Source of the DNA: Ructibacterium sp965146665
Lineage (GTDB): Bacteria > Bacillota > Clostridia > Monoglobales > Monoglobaceae
DNA length: 64,000 nt
Assembly (NCBI GenBank): GCA_965146665.1
Contig: CBCTHE010000003.1
Location: 233,814 to 297,813 of the forward strand
Direction of reading: 5' to 3'
A program made the translations under genes and the position numbers. Positions 37,160 to 46,015 of the stretch are shown one piece after another. Below the pieces are notes generated by a model. That model ran no database searches. It saw nothing but the letters and a program-made list of their open reading frames with translations, and was not told the origin of the DNA. The stretch's first letter is position 1. Each line of letters opens with the position of its first letter.

Positions 37160-37639
37160 ATGACGAAAAAGAAAAAGAGCAATGGGATGACACGGCATGA
37201 GAGAAACGAGCATCTCACCAACTGGTATATGATCAATCTTTGCTGGGCCATTGCCGGAATACTGGGACTGACAGCGATCTACTACGGTTACCGCAATGTA
37301 AATACCATTCTGGCCATGCAGCCGCTTATGTGGGTACTCACCGGTGTATTTGCCGCTGGCGCGGCCGTGCTGTTCGCCCTGGGAAAGACCGGTGTTATCA
37401 AGAATGGAAAGCGGGCAAATAACTATGCAATCTTTCTCGGCGTCTGCGCGCTGGTTGGACTTTGGCTGGCATTGTATAACAAGCTGCGGCCGGTTATGGA
37501 AACATGCGCCCGCGCAATACTTCGGAATCCCAATCTAACGGTCAGCTCTTATTGGAATGTATGGCTGCCCATGATCGCCATTGTGGTTTATCTTGTGGCC
37601 GCCTTCATCTATTTTGCCGTTAAGGTTACCCGGAAATAA
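37160..37639 (+). CDS. Small four-helix membrane protein of unknown function
   Basis: A 159-residue protein I do not recognise. A basic cytoplasmic start (MTKKKKSNGMTRHERNE) precedes four hydrophobic segments at about 24-43, 53-73, 88-106 and 130-152, ending in a basic tail (VKVTRK). There is no enzyme motif. I favour the ATG at 37160, nine bases after AAAGG, over an ATG nine bases upstream that touches the ribosome site. It lies 30 bases after rsmE, so it is probably cotranscribed, and is closed by a bidirectional terminator. Confidence 0.75.
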   Translation: MTKKKKSNGMTRHERNEHLTNWYMINLCWAIAGILGLTAIYYGYRNVNTILAMQPLMWVLTGVFAAGAAVLFALGKTGVIKNGKRANNYAIFLGVCALVGLWLALYNKLRPVMETCARAILRNPNLTVSSYWNVWLPMIAIVVYLVAAFIYFAVKVTRK

Positions 37640-37651
37640 TACTGAAACCCA

Positions 37652-37683
37652 AAAGAAGCATACCGCAGGGTATGCTTCTTTCT
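37652..37683. terminator. Bidirectional terminator between convergent units
   Basis: A 13-bp stem AAAGAAGCATACC (37652-37664) with GGTATGCTTCTTT (37669-37681), four-base loop, with T runs on both strands. It ends the rsmE unit and the large glycan locus. Confidence 0.88.
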
Positions 37684-37704
37684 TCATGGGTTATTTCTTT
37701 TCTG

Positions 37705-40446
37705 TTACTTTTGATAGATGACCATGGTTCGGGGATCATAGTACCGCATCTGCAGAAGAACGCGGGAACAGTCGTTTCCGTAGGTATAGTATTCCCGAAG
37801 ATCCGAAATCCCGCCCGCCTTAATCTCCGGATCACCATTTGCCTTTTGGTCAACTACATAGACCTTGAAACCGCTGGAATTAAAATGCCGTTTCGGATTT
37901 GCATCCTCATTTGGCGTCAGGTTTAAGTCCTTGCAAAGCGAGATAAAGCCCTCCTTCTGCTGATAGAGATCACCGCATACAACCTGGAATTCCTTTTGCT
38001 GTTCCATTTCTTCATTGTTGACATAAGCGCGCTGTTCACTGAAATCATACAACAGGTTGACCTCATCCACAAAGCCCTCGTTGTTTTGACCAAACTTGAT
38101 GGTATCCCCCAGCGCCACATCAATTTCTGCGGACGGCGTCTCCTGTCCCGGGACCGGCTTCGCCCCAGTATCCGCGGAAACCGTCAGGGTGTCCATATCT
38201 TCCAGATACAACGTTGTACTCGCCCCTGCGTAAAGTCCGGTCAGGGCAATCACCGGACTGCCCTCTTCATCGAGGGTATTGCAAACTTCAGTTACGGTCA
38301 TGACATAGGGCTGCGCACTGATACCGGCCGCCTTGCTCCCCTCAACCGTAACCACAGTGGCCAGGGGACTTTCAGATTCATTGGCGTAGGCCTTTACCGT
38401 ATAAGTTCCATCGTTTGTAAAATAGGTTGTTCCGGCCACGCCATAAGCGTCGTCCGCCCCCTTGTTTGCTTCTGCCGCTGTTCCGCTTGGATAGAAGAAC
38501 ACCTTTGTTGCAGTATTGATTCCAAAATAGGATTCAAACATTTTCGGATTTGCCTTATAGCGCAATTCCTTTTCTTCCGCGCAGATAACCTGAAGACTGT
38601 TCTTTGAATCCTCTCCCACCCCCAGATTTGGGGTGTCAATCTTTGTAAGCCTTCCCTCGTCATTGATGGAAATCTGCACAGGCTGGCTGAGCACTGGATT
38701 TCCCGGGCCGTGATTTGCCTTCGGATCCACTGAAAGCAAGTTCAGAACCTCTTGGGAATTGGTACAGCGCACCTCATCAACCACAACTCTGCTTACACCC
38801 TCAATACTGGAAACCTTTCCATTAGTACTCATTACCCGGAATTCAACCTGGGAATCAAAGCCTGATTCCTTGATTTTGGCATCAATGAGGAAAACCATAC
38901 CGCCGGTAAGGGTCTTTCCCTCTTTCAGTGAGGCAATTCTGCCGCCCGCGTCCAGTCCGAACACATAGCTGTTGCCGGGAATCAGCTGCGCCAGCCGGTC
39001 TCCATACATATTCGGCGCCACATCATAGGCATTGGCGTCGATCAGCACTTTGTCAATCTGGCTCACGCCATTTACGGTATTCTCATAGACGCTGTTGAGC
39101 ATTCCGGATACAGTTTCGGTCACCACAATCACATCAAAGTAATCGCTATCCCTGCTTTTGGCAACGGACAGGACATTGTCAACCGCGATCTTATCAAAGC
39201 TGAGCGCTTCTCCTGTCTTGGAACGGAAATACGCGTGTTTAGAAAGGTTCCCCTCCTCCTTGAAATCAATCATTTTTCCTTCGGTGGTCTTGTCATAAAC
39301 CACATAGTTCAAGGCATCTATGGCACTCGCCACATAGTTCTCATAGGCTGTCACAGAGAGGATGCTCTGCCCGCTTTTCCCAGCACGGATCAATCGAAGG
39401 TCTCCCCAGCAGCCGTCAAAGAGATTGTTGTCAAACGCCTCTGTGACCGCTTTTCCGTTGTAAATAAAATTGGCATCCGCAGGCACGCTGAGCGTCTTGA
39501 CCCGCCCGTTTGCCTCATACTGGATTTGACCGTTTGAAAACCCAATAAAGTCCTCACTGTAAATGGTTGTAATATTGTTGTCCGTCCCAATCTCAAAATA
39601 GACCAGAAGCGGAGTATTCACGCCGTCATCCTTCACATAATAAGTAACTTCATATCCGAGACAGCGGCTCAGTTCAGCATAGAGGGAACGGTCATCCACC
39701 TTCAGAACAGCATCGCCGATTTTCACTCTGTCTTCTCCCGCCCCCTCTGTGTCATTGAGGGAGGTAATTTCATTCTGTACAATCTGGCCCCGTTTTTCAT
39801 AGATGTCATGCGCGCGGTTTAAAATGCTCACATCGTTTCTGATTCTGAATTCAGCGTTGTCACCGGAAGCCACCTGTTCCATAATATCAGAGTGCAAGGC
39901 ATTGTTCAGCAGCAAGGACATCTGCTTATAGGTTACAGGCGCCTCGCCGCCTGCGGAAAAGCCTGTCAGCATATTGACGCGATTGGCCGCTTTGGTATAT
40001 CCGATTGGATACCCGCCGTTCAGCCGGGCAAATGCATCATAGCCCAGCGCTGAGACAACAATGCGGACCAGTTGATCTGCTGTCACCTTGTCATCCGGGA
40101 AAAACATGTCTGCCGCAGAAATGATTTTCAGGTTCTGTGCCAGCGTAATGGCGCCGGAATAGGGATTTTCCTGCGGAACATCGGTGTAATATGGCTCATA
40201 GACCTGCATTTGCTCCTCATACCCAGCCAGCTTCACCGCATAATAGACAGCCTCTCCGCGGGTTACCTCTTCGTCAGAGAGCATCTTCTGCTCTTCACCG
40301 GTGTCATAGACACCAATGAGCTCCAGAAGCCCAAGGTCCGTATCTGAGCCTGTATATTTTTCGGCGGAAACAGCCGGACCTGCCAGCAGTGCGGCCAGCA
40401 TCGTCACGGCCAGAAGAAGTGAAGCGATTCGTTTTCTGTTTTTCAT
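37705..40446 (-). CDS. Secreted protein with N-terminal SLH-like repeats
   Basis: A 913-residue exported protein: signal peptide (about 1-28, ends AGPAVSA), then degenerate SLH repeats at about 35-195 (VTRGEAVYYAVKLAGY, VTADQLVRIVVSALGY, VTYKQMSLLLNNAL), followed by about 700 residues of beta-rich sequence I do not recognise, including repeated strand-and-turn segments. The N-terminal SLH block suggests wall anchoring. It is the last gene of the locus and starts five bases after the preceding SLH gene, so the two are coupled. It may be a structural S-layer or carbohydrate-presenting protein; no catalytic motif is visible. Confidence 0.8.
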   Translation of the reverse strand: MKNRKRIASLLLAVTMLAALLAGPAVSAEKYTGSDTDLGLLELIGVYDTGEEQKMLSDEEVTRGEAVYYAVKLAGYEEQMQVYEPYYTDVPQENPYSGAITLAQNLKIISAADMFFPDDKVTADQLVRIVVSALGYDAFARLNGGYPIGYTKAANRVNMLTGFSAGGEAPVTYKQMSLLLNNALHSDIMEQVASGDNAEFRIRNDVSILNRAHDIYEKRGQIVQNEITSLNDTEGAGEDRVKIGDAVLKVDDRSLYAELSRCLGYEVTYYVKDDGVNTPLLVYFEIGTDNNITTIYSEDFIGFSNGQIQYEANGRVKTLSVPADANFIYNGKAVTEAFDNNLFDGCWGDLRLIRAGKSGQSILSVTAYENYVASAIDALNYVVYDKTTEGKMIDFKEEGNLSKHAYFRSKTGEALSFDKIAVDNVLSVAKSRDSDYFDVIVVTETVSGMLNSVYENTVNGVSQIDKVLIDANAYDVAPNMYGDRLAQLIPGNSYVFGLDAGGRIASLKEGKTLTGGMVFLIDAKIKESGFDSQVEFRVMSTNGKVSSIEGVSRVVVDEVRCTNSQEVLNLLSVDPKANHGPGNPVLSQPVQISINDEGRLTKIDTPNLGVGEDSKNSLQVICAEEKELRYKANPKMFESYFGINTATKVFFYPSGTAAEANKGADDAYGVAGTTYFTNDGTYTVKAYANESESPLATVVTVEGSKAAGISAQPYVMTVTEVCNTLDEEGSPVIALTGLYAGASTTLYLEDMDTLTVSADTGAKPVPGQETPSAEIDVALGDTIKFGQNNEGFVDEVNLLYDFSEQRAYVNNEEMEQQKEFQVVCGDLYQQKEGFISLCKDLNLTPNEDANPKRHFNSSGFKVYVVDQKANGDPEIKAGGISDLREYYTYGNDCSRVLLQMRYYDPRTMVIYQK

Positions 40447-40451
40447 TCAGT

Positions 40452-42134
40452 TTACCCCCTTATACCGTAAATCATTTTCGCTGTTTCGGCTCTTGTGATC
40501 TCCTGTACAGGAGCAAACCGGTTATCGCCTACGCCCTGAATCACACCGCCTCTGGCCAGGAGATAGACCGCTTCCTTCGCATACGCTGCGATTTCACCGT
40601 CATCCTCAAAGGGCGCCGTCTCGTTGTCTGGCAACTCGATATCCTGCAGTTCCAAAGCCCGGCTGATCATGACTGCCGCATCCTGACGGGTAATGGGAAC
40701 ACCGATTCCAAAGGTTCCGTCCCCGTCTCCTTCTGCAATGCCCCACTTGGCCGCGGCATTTACATACGGTTCATACCAAGCGCCGGCCTCTGTATCCGAA
40801 AAACCGGCATCCGCGTCAGTTGCCTCAAATCCAAGTGCCAGAATCAGCATTTTGGCAAATTCCTCCCGGGACACTGCCTCATTGGGGGCAAATACGCCGT
40901 CTCCGCGCCCGGAGATCACGCCCCGTCTTGCAAGGGAAAGAATCGCTTCCTGAGCCCATGCGACATTGTCGAGGTCCCGAAACGAGACATTGTTATGCGC
41001 CTTGTCCCCATAGAGATCCTTCAGGGTCTCCTGGTCCACCTCAACGCCTGCACCGCCGTTTCCTCCGAATCCGCCCCCTCCATTTGAACCGCCGGAAGGC
41101 CGGCTGGAAGATCCGCTGCTGCTTTTGTCTGCTTCTGCAACAGCCGAAGCCAGCTTTGTTTCAAAATCGTCCTTTGAAGTGAAAGGACGTTTCTTTATTA
41201 AGATCTGTGCCGCACTGTTGCGCACCCTCTCTGCCGCGGTGTCGAAGCTGGAGGTATTCAGCCCTGCGCTGTGCTTGAGATCCTGTAGCATAGTTTTCAG
41301 GGACTGCCAATTCTCCGCATGATTGAATGACTCCAGAGCGACAGCTTCCGCAAGCCCCATAGCGCACTCCGCCATTTCCAAATAGTAATTGCCACGGAGA
41401 TCCTCTGCGACAGCCTGCATTCCACCCGAAGTCAGTTGGGAAAGATACTGCGTTACCTTTTCATCCGCGATTTCAAACAGCCGGAGATTCTCCTGCAGGA
41501 TTGTCTGTATCAGCCGTGCGCTCCCATTCTTCACGGCGCTGAGAACCATGGACTGCTGAAACATCATTTGAAGCTCTGCCAGCGGCATATCCGGGGTTAA
41601 GAGCCGGGCCAGCCTTTCATAGGCAATGGTGTTATCCAAACTCTTGATCTGTTCATAGACCTCAAATTTCTGTGTCAGCTGAAACGTTCCAACATGCGCC
41701 TCCAGTACCTTTTGCAGTTCAAGAGGCCGCTGTGTCTCGGGGGAATGGATGGCAGTGTTCAGCTCAGCCATGGCGTTGCGGTAATCCGCCTCGTTCACAT
41801 AGTAAAGAACATCGCTCACCGTTACGGCGCCGTTTTCGCTTCTGAGCTGATACGGGTAGGTATCGCTCGGCAGATCAAACTGAAAGCTGAAAACCACAGA
41901 TCCGTCGTCATTGGCTTTTGCTTCCGCAGCATACTGCAGATCCTGCGCTGTGATTTCTCCCGCCGGGTCCACACCCGGCTTATAGACCCGCAGCGTGAAA
42001 CGCTGGTTTTGCGCCTCCTCCGCCGTCTCTGTGATTGTCACTGTATTGTTATCATAGGTTGCATCCGCGTGCACGGCCAAAGAACAAAACGCAATGCTCA
42101 GCGCGGAAATCATTGAAAAAATTCTCTGTTTCAT
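40452..42134 (-). CDS. Secreted protein with three C-terminal SLH domains
   Basis: A 560-residue exported protein: signal peptide (about 1-24), a beta module (45-117; RFTLRVYKPGVD...GSVVFSFQFDLPS...YPYQL...VLYYVNEAD) also found at the start of the GH99-like protein encoded just upstream, a helical region (118-335), a Gly/Ser-rich flexible linker (338-363) and three canonical SLH domains (383-560). The SLH trio should bind a pyruvylated wall polymer, presenting the N-terminal module outward. Role inferred: surface anchor or scaffold for the locus. Confidence 0.88.
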   Translation of the reverse strand: MKQRIFSMISALSIAFCSLAVHADATYDNNTVTITETAEEAQNQRFTLRVYKPGVDPAGEITAQDLQYAAEAKANDDGSVVFSFQFDLPSDTYPYQLRSENGAVTVSDVLYYVNEADYRNAMAELNTAIHSPETQRPLELQKVLEAHVGTFQLTQKFEVYEQIKSLDNTIAYERLARLLTPDMPLAELQMMFQQSMVLSAVKNGSARLIQTILQENLRLFEIADEKVTQYLSQLTSGGMQAVAEDLRGNYYLEMAECAMGLAEAVALESFNHAENWQSLKTMLQDLKHSAGLNTSSFDTAAERVRNSAAQILIKKRPFTSKDDFETKLASAVAEADKSSSGSSSRPSGGSNGGGGFGGNGGAGVEVDQETLKDLYGDKAHNNVSFRDLDNVAWAQEAILSLARRGVISGRGDGVFAPNEAVSREEFAKMLILALGFEATDADAGFSDTEAGAWYEPYVNAAAKWGIAEGDGDGTFGIGVPITRQDAAVMISRALELQDIELPDNETAPFEDDGEIAAYAKEAVYLLARGGVIQGVGDNRFAPVQEITRAETAKMIYGIRG

Positions 42135-42168
42135 ACTTCATCTCCAATCTGCCGGCCCAGACCAGCAC

Positions 42169-45100
42169 TTATTTCAATTCCGATATTTCTGTCAGGGGCT
42201 GCATGGATTCCAGCCAAATCCCCTGCCTGCACCGATCACAGCCCTGTGCCTGTATCTCAATGACCAGCTCTTTCTTTTCCCCGGCAGAAATCATGATATT
42301 CTCCCAGGGTGACAAATTCCAGAGTAAATTATCCTTGTATACCGCGATCCATGGGGATACGGTGACCGGCGCATCGGTCAGATTCTCTGCGGTTACCTTA
42401 TAGGTAATCCTGCCGTCCGCATCGGGCATACTGGTAATCGGCCTGCCTTCGGAATCATAAAATCCCTCTTCTGTCAATCTGATCTCTGGAATACGGCGAA
42501 CCATCAGGTCATCCAGATAACAGACGGCGTCTGCCGTCTTGATTTTAATCTGGAGCTTTCCGTCCCTTACGTCTGTCCCGCTGACATCCGTCTCCGTGCT
42601 AAAATACTCCCATTTGCCGCTTCCCGGCGCCAGAGCACCCAGCTTCTGCTCAACGTTCTGACCATCCGCCGTATAGCTTAGAATAAAATCGGCTTCCAGC
42701 GGTTTCCCGCTGCTTTTTGCCGAACCTGCAATGATATACTTACCCGCTTTCAGATTCAGTTCGTATGTGAGCGCGCCTGCCTGACCATCGGTTTCCGCCC
42801 GCAGACTTTTTCTGCCGCTGCGGAATTGCCATCCGCTAATCCCGCATCGTACCCCCTGTGCGGCCGGCAGTCCCTGCGCCTCCTGATCCCCGTTAAGAAT
42901 CAGGTTATCGCCGATGTTGGATAAATCCCGCAGAAACTCAATGCTGTCATAGGCAAAACTGCCCAGCTGTTCTGCGGGGTCAAAACGAATCCGCTTCAGA
43001 TAGCCCTTCCATGCCGCATTCTTGTAAACCGGAACCAGATAATCCGTAAATCCGTCCATATTTTTTTCTACTATCCAGGTTACTGTGTTTGCTTCGCTCT
43101 CTGTAGGATCCGCTTCTGTGGTAAAATAAAGCTTGGATCTGTAATCACTGGTGCCGTTCTTCATCCGAATTCGTAGATAGCTTACATCATCAATGGGAAT
43201 ATGAAGGTTGTCCGGTGTATAAATGCTCGGATCCGTACCGTTTCCAACGCCCGACAAAATTCCGTTTTCCGCCTTTAACCCTGTCACATTGTACCCCGTC
43301 GTAAAGCCCTCTGCGCCGCTGTCAAAATACCATCCATGAGTCGCATAGGGATAGGCAAGCTGTTCCGCGTGATGAATGAGCTCCGGCACGGTTCTGTTTC
43401 TGTCATAGAGGCGGCAAAGCCGGCTCTTTTGCTGTTCTGTGGGCCGGATATCTTCATGGGCGGGCTGGCCAAAGACTTGACCGATCGCCTCAAGGTAATC
43501 AAAGCCCGCCAGTTCAGACGGCATATAAAAATGTCCCTCACCATACTCATTCCAGTTATCCAGCAGAACCATCCGTCGTCCCAGAGAGCCGGCCGCTTCG
43601 GTTGGCATAAACGTATCCTTCGTCCACTGGGCAAGGGGTTTCAGCTCACCAGGCGCCAGATACCCGCCGCTGCTTCTGTTCCAGGGTGTATCGTCGCGTC
43701 CCACGGACAGAGTCGGAACGATCGGCAGTACGCCTGTGCTCTGCTGTGCCGTCAGTGTTTCCTTTTGGGACTCGGCCGCATAACCGTCCTGCCCCCAGTT
43801 ATAGCAGTACAGAGCGTCAAAACCAAAGCCCTTGAATTTCCGAAGCGTATCGGCGTTGGTCGAGCCTGACACCACAAGGATATAGGCTCCGCCAAAGCCG
43901 GCGTCCACACAGGCCTGCCGCAGGTAATCCAGCTGTGGCTTGATCTGATCTTTCCCAAAGGATGCGATCAGGCCGTTGACATCATAGAAGCCTATGACCG
44001 GCTTGTTATCCACCAAGAGGTATCCGCTGTCCTTGAAATAATATTCCATCCAAAACGGTACAATGTTTTCACGAAAGTCTGTCTCATCGGTTGACTCCGA
44101 TGCATTTTCCCATGCAATCGCAAATTTGATCTTGTCACGGTACTGGGAGTGAAACAGTCCGTCATGAATTGATGCCCCGTTTCTCGGGTCCTTAATCGGT
44201 TGTCCCATGCCGCCGGACGGCCTGTACCAGCAGTGCATGGAGAAATCAATGCCATGTTCGGCCATATATTTGATCTCCCAGTCCTTCACCTCGCTGTTCC
44301 CGTCATCATAATATCCAAGATAGGGTTTACGCAAAGGATCCTGATTGATCTTATCCCAGCCAAAGTGCTTGCCCTCGTGCCACAGATCGCAGGTTTGAAT
44401 TCCGACCAGAGGCTCTCCTTCTGCCTTGTCCTGCACTTTGGGCACCGGCACATAATCCTCCGGAAGGGGGAGAGACGGCTTTAAAATAATGTCGTCGATC
44501 CAGATGTTCTCCGTCTGGCCGGCGTCAGTCTGAAATAATATTTCAGAAACCGGGGTGTTTGCCGCAGAGGTCTGTACACCGCCGGCTTTTTTCTTGCCAT
44601 TGACCATGATACCGGCATTCCCCGTATCGGTGTCAAGCATACAGGACACCGTATACCAGAGGTTTGGAATCAATTCACACAGCTCCCGCCGACCACCGCC
44701 GGCCTCCAGCACATAGAGCCTGTTCTGCTCAATTCTCAGCTGCAGCGCATCGGACAGAGAGGCCGTCAGCGCTCCAATTCCATCCGGTGCTAAAAACTTA
44801 AATTCCCATTCCAGATTCCTCTGTATTGGTTTGATCTGCTTTTTCAGCCATGCCGATTCCCCGCCGCTTCCGGGGGTGAGCACCGCACTGTAGGTGTCCG
44901 GCGGCGTAACCGAGGCCATGGACTCGATGGTCACATTCCCGTCCGAGGTTTGCCACGAACCGTTTTGTAAAGCTCCGGTTCCGTATGCAATCCAGCGTTC
45001 CCTCACCAGGTAGTCCCGGGACAGCCGCACCGGTTTGAAGTTCATGTTACCCTTCGCAGTCCTTCCCGTGGAAACCACGAGATTATCCACAGCTGACGTC

Positions 45101-45930
45101 AAAGAGAGAAATTTTACGCCTTGCGCCTTTTGACTTCCGTTTACAAAGACTTGAAAGCTCTGGGCAGCCAGATCAATTTCCAGCTGAACCCCATAGTCCT
45201 CTCCGGCCTGATAGGGCGTCAGATAGGTGTTTTCGCTGTAGAGCACCCCATCTCTGGTACTGAGCTGAATCACCGCGTTCTCTCCATTGCAGAGCTCCCA
45301 TCTGGTGTCGCTTTGCAGGGTATCTTGCCGGAATCGGAATTCCAGGAGAAGCCTGTTTCCGCTCTGGGGCTCAAAGGCTCTGCGAATCTTCAGACGCTCG
45401 GAACTGCTGGTATCCTTCATCAGAAACACCTGTGTGGAATAGTCGAACGTGCCGCCTTCCTCCAGCACATCCCAGCCCCAAAGGTCAAGGGGATCTTCGC
45501 TGTTGGTCTTGAGCATATTAAAATCATCATCAATGAGGTCATACGCCTGATTTTCTGCGCTCTCGCCCGCGTTGACCAAATAGAGGTTTCCTCTCCGCGT
45601 TGTGCGGTCCGCGGCCGTGATCAAATAGGGATAACTGCCGCTGGAGCCGGAAAGCGGAAACGAAAAGGAAACGCTTCCAGTCTCGGAGACCGTCTCCTCC
45701 GCCAGATAGACCATTTGATCAGGCGTAATGGTTCCATCGCTGATATCTGTACCCGGCCGGAATACCCGAAGGGTACAACGAACATTTGCGGCGCTCAGGC
45801 CAAGGCTCTCTGAAACCTGAAAGACTTTTACTGCCGGTGCCTCCTCCGCCTCGGCTGCCGTGCCTGGAGATACCGGAGAAATCAATATGCAAACAGATAA
45901 CAGCAATACCAAGATTTTTTGAATCCTCAT
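42169..45930 (-). CDS. Large secreted GH99-like (WbsX-type) multidomain protein
   Basis: A 1253-residue exported protein. Signal peptide (about 1-26), N-terminal module shared with the 560-residue SLH protein (50-120), two concanavalin-like beta domains (about 135-305 and 330-485), a GH99-like catalytic barrel (about 508-850), a carbohydrate-binding-like region (about 865-1140) and a C-terminal beta module ending ESMQPL. The barrel shows CDLWHEGKHFGWD, MAEHGIDFSMHCWYRP, KFAIAWEN and DNWNEYGEGHF; E795 and E798 match the ExxE Glu pair of GH99 endo-alpha-mannosidases. WbsX-type members were first annotated as glycosyltransferases, but secretion favours a hydrolase. Substrate unknown. Confidence 0.8.
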   Translation of the reverse strand: MRIQKILVLLLSVCILISPVSPGTAAEAEEAPAVKVFQVSESLGLSAANVRCTLRVFRPGTDISDGTITPDQMVYLAEETVSETGSVSFSFPLSGSSGSYPYLITAADRTTRRGNLYLVNAGESAENQAYDLIDDDFNMLKTNSEDPLDLWGWDVLEEGGTFDYSTQVFLMKDTSSSERLKIRRAFEPQSGNRLLLEFRFRQDTLQSDTRWELCNGENAVIQLSTRDGVLYSENTYLTPYQAGEDYGVQLEIDLAAQSFQVFVNGSQKAQGVKFLSLTSAVDNLVVSTGRTAKGNMNFKPVRLSRDYLVRERWIAYGTGALQNGSWQTSDGNVTIESMASVTPPDTYSAVLTPGSGGESAWLKKQIKPIQRNLEWEFKFLAPDGIGALTASLSDALQLRIEQNRLYVLEAGGGRRELCELIPNLWYTVSCMLDTDTGNAGIMVNGKKKAGGVQTSAANTPVSEILFQTDAGQTENIWIDDIILKPSLPLPEDYVPVPKVQDKAEGEPLVGIQTCDLWHEGKHFGWDKINQDPLRKPYLGYYDDGNSEVKDWEIKYMAEHGIDFSMHCWYRPSGGMGQPIKDPRNGASIHDGLFHSQYRDKIKFAIAWENASESTDETDFRENIVPFWMEYYFKDSGYLLVDNKPVIGFYDVNGLIASFGKDQIKPQLDYLRQACVDAGFGGAYILVVSGSTNADTLRKFKGFGFDALYCYNWGQDGYAAESQKETLTAQQSTGVLPIVPTLSVGRDDTPWNRSSGGYLAPGELKPLAQWTKDTFMPTEAAGSLGRRMVLLDNWNEYGEGHFYMPSELAGFDYLEAIGQVFGQPAHEDIRPTEQQKSRLCRLYDRNRTVPELIHHAEQLAYPYATHGWYFDSGAEGFTTGYNVTGLKAENGILSGVGNGTDPSIYTPDNLHIPIDDVSYLRIRMKNGTSDYRSKLYFTTEADPTESEANTVTWIVEKNMDGFTDYLVPVYKNAAWKGYLKRIRFDPAEQLGSFAYDSIEFLRDLSNIGDNLILNGDQEAQGLPAAQGVRCGISGWQFRSGRKSLRAETDGQAGALTYELNLKAGKYIIAGSAKSSGKPLEADFILSYTADGQNVEQKLGALAPGSGKWEYFSTETDVSGTDVRDGKLQIKIKTADAVCYLDDLMVRRIPEIRLTEEGFYDSEGRPITSMPDADGRITYKVTAENLTDAPVTVSPWIAVYKDNLLWNLSPWENIMISAGEKKELVIEIQAQGCDRCRQGIWLESMQPLTEISELK

Positions 45931-46015
45931 ATTTTTCCCTTTCTATTCCGCGCTTGCCGCCGGCAAAGTCCGGATGCGGTTTGGCTTAAACCAGCATCCA
46001 AATCGGCTTTGTGGT

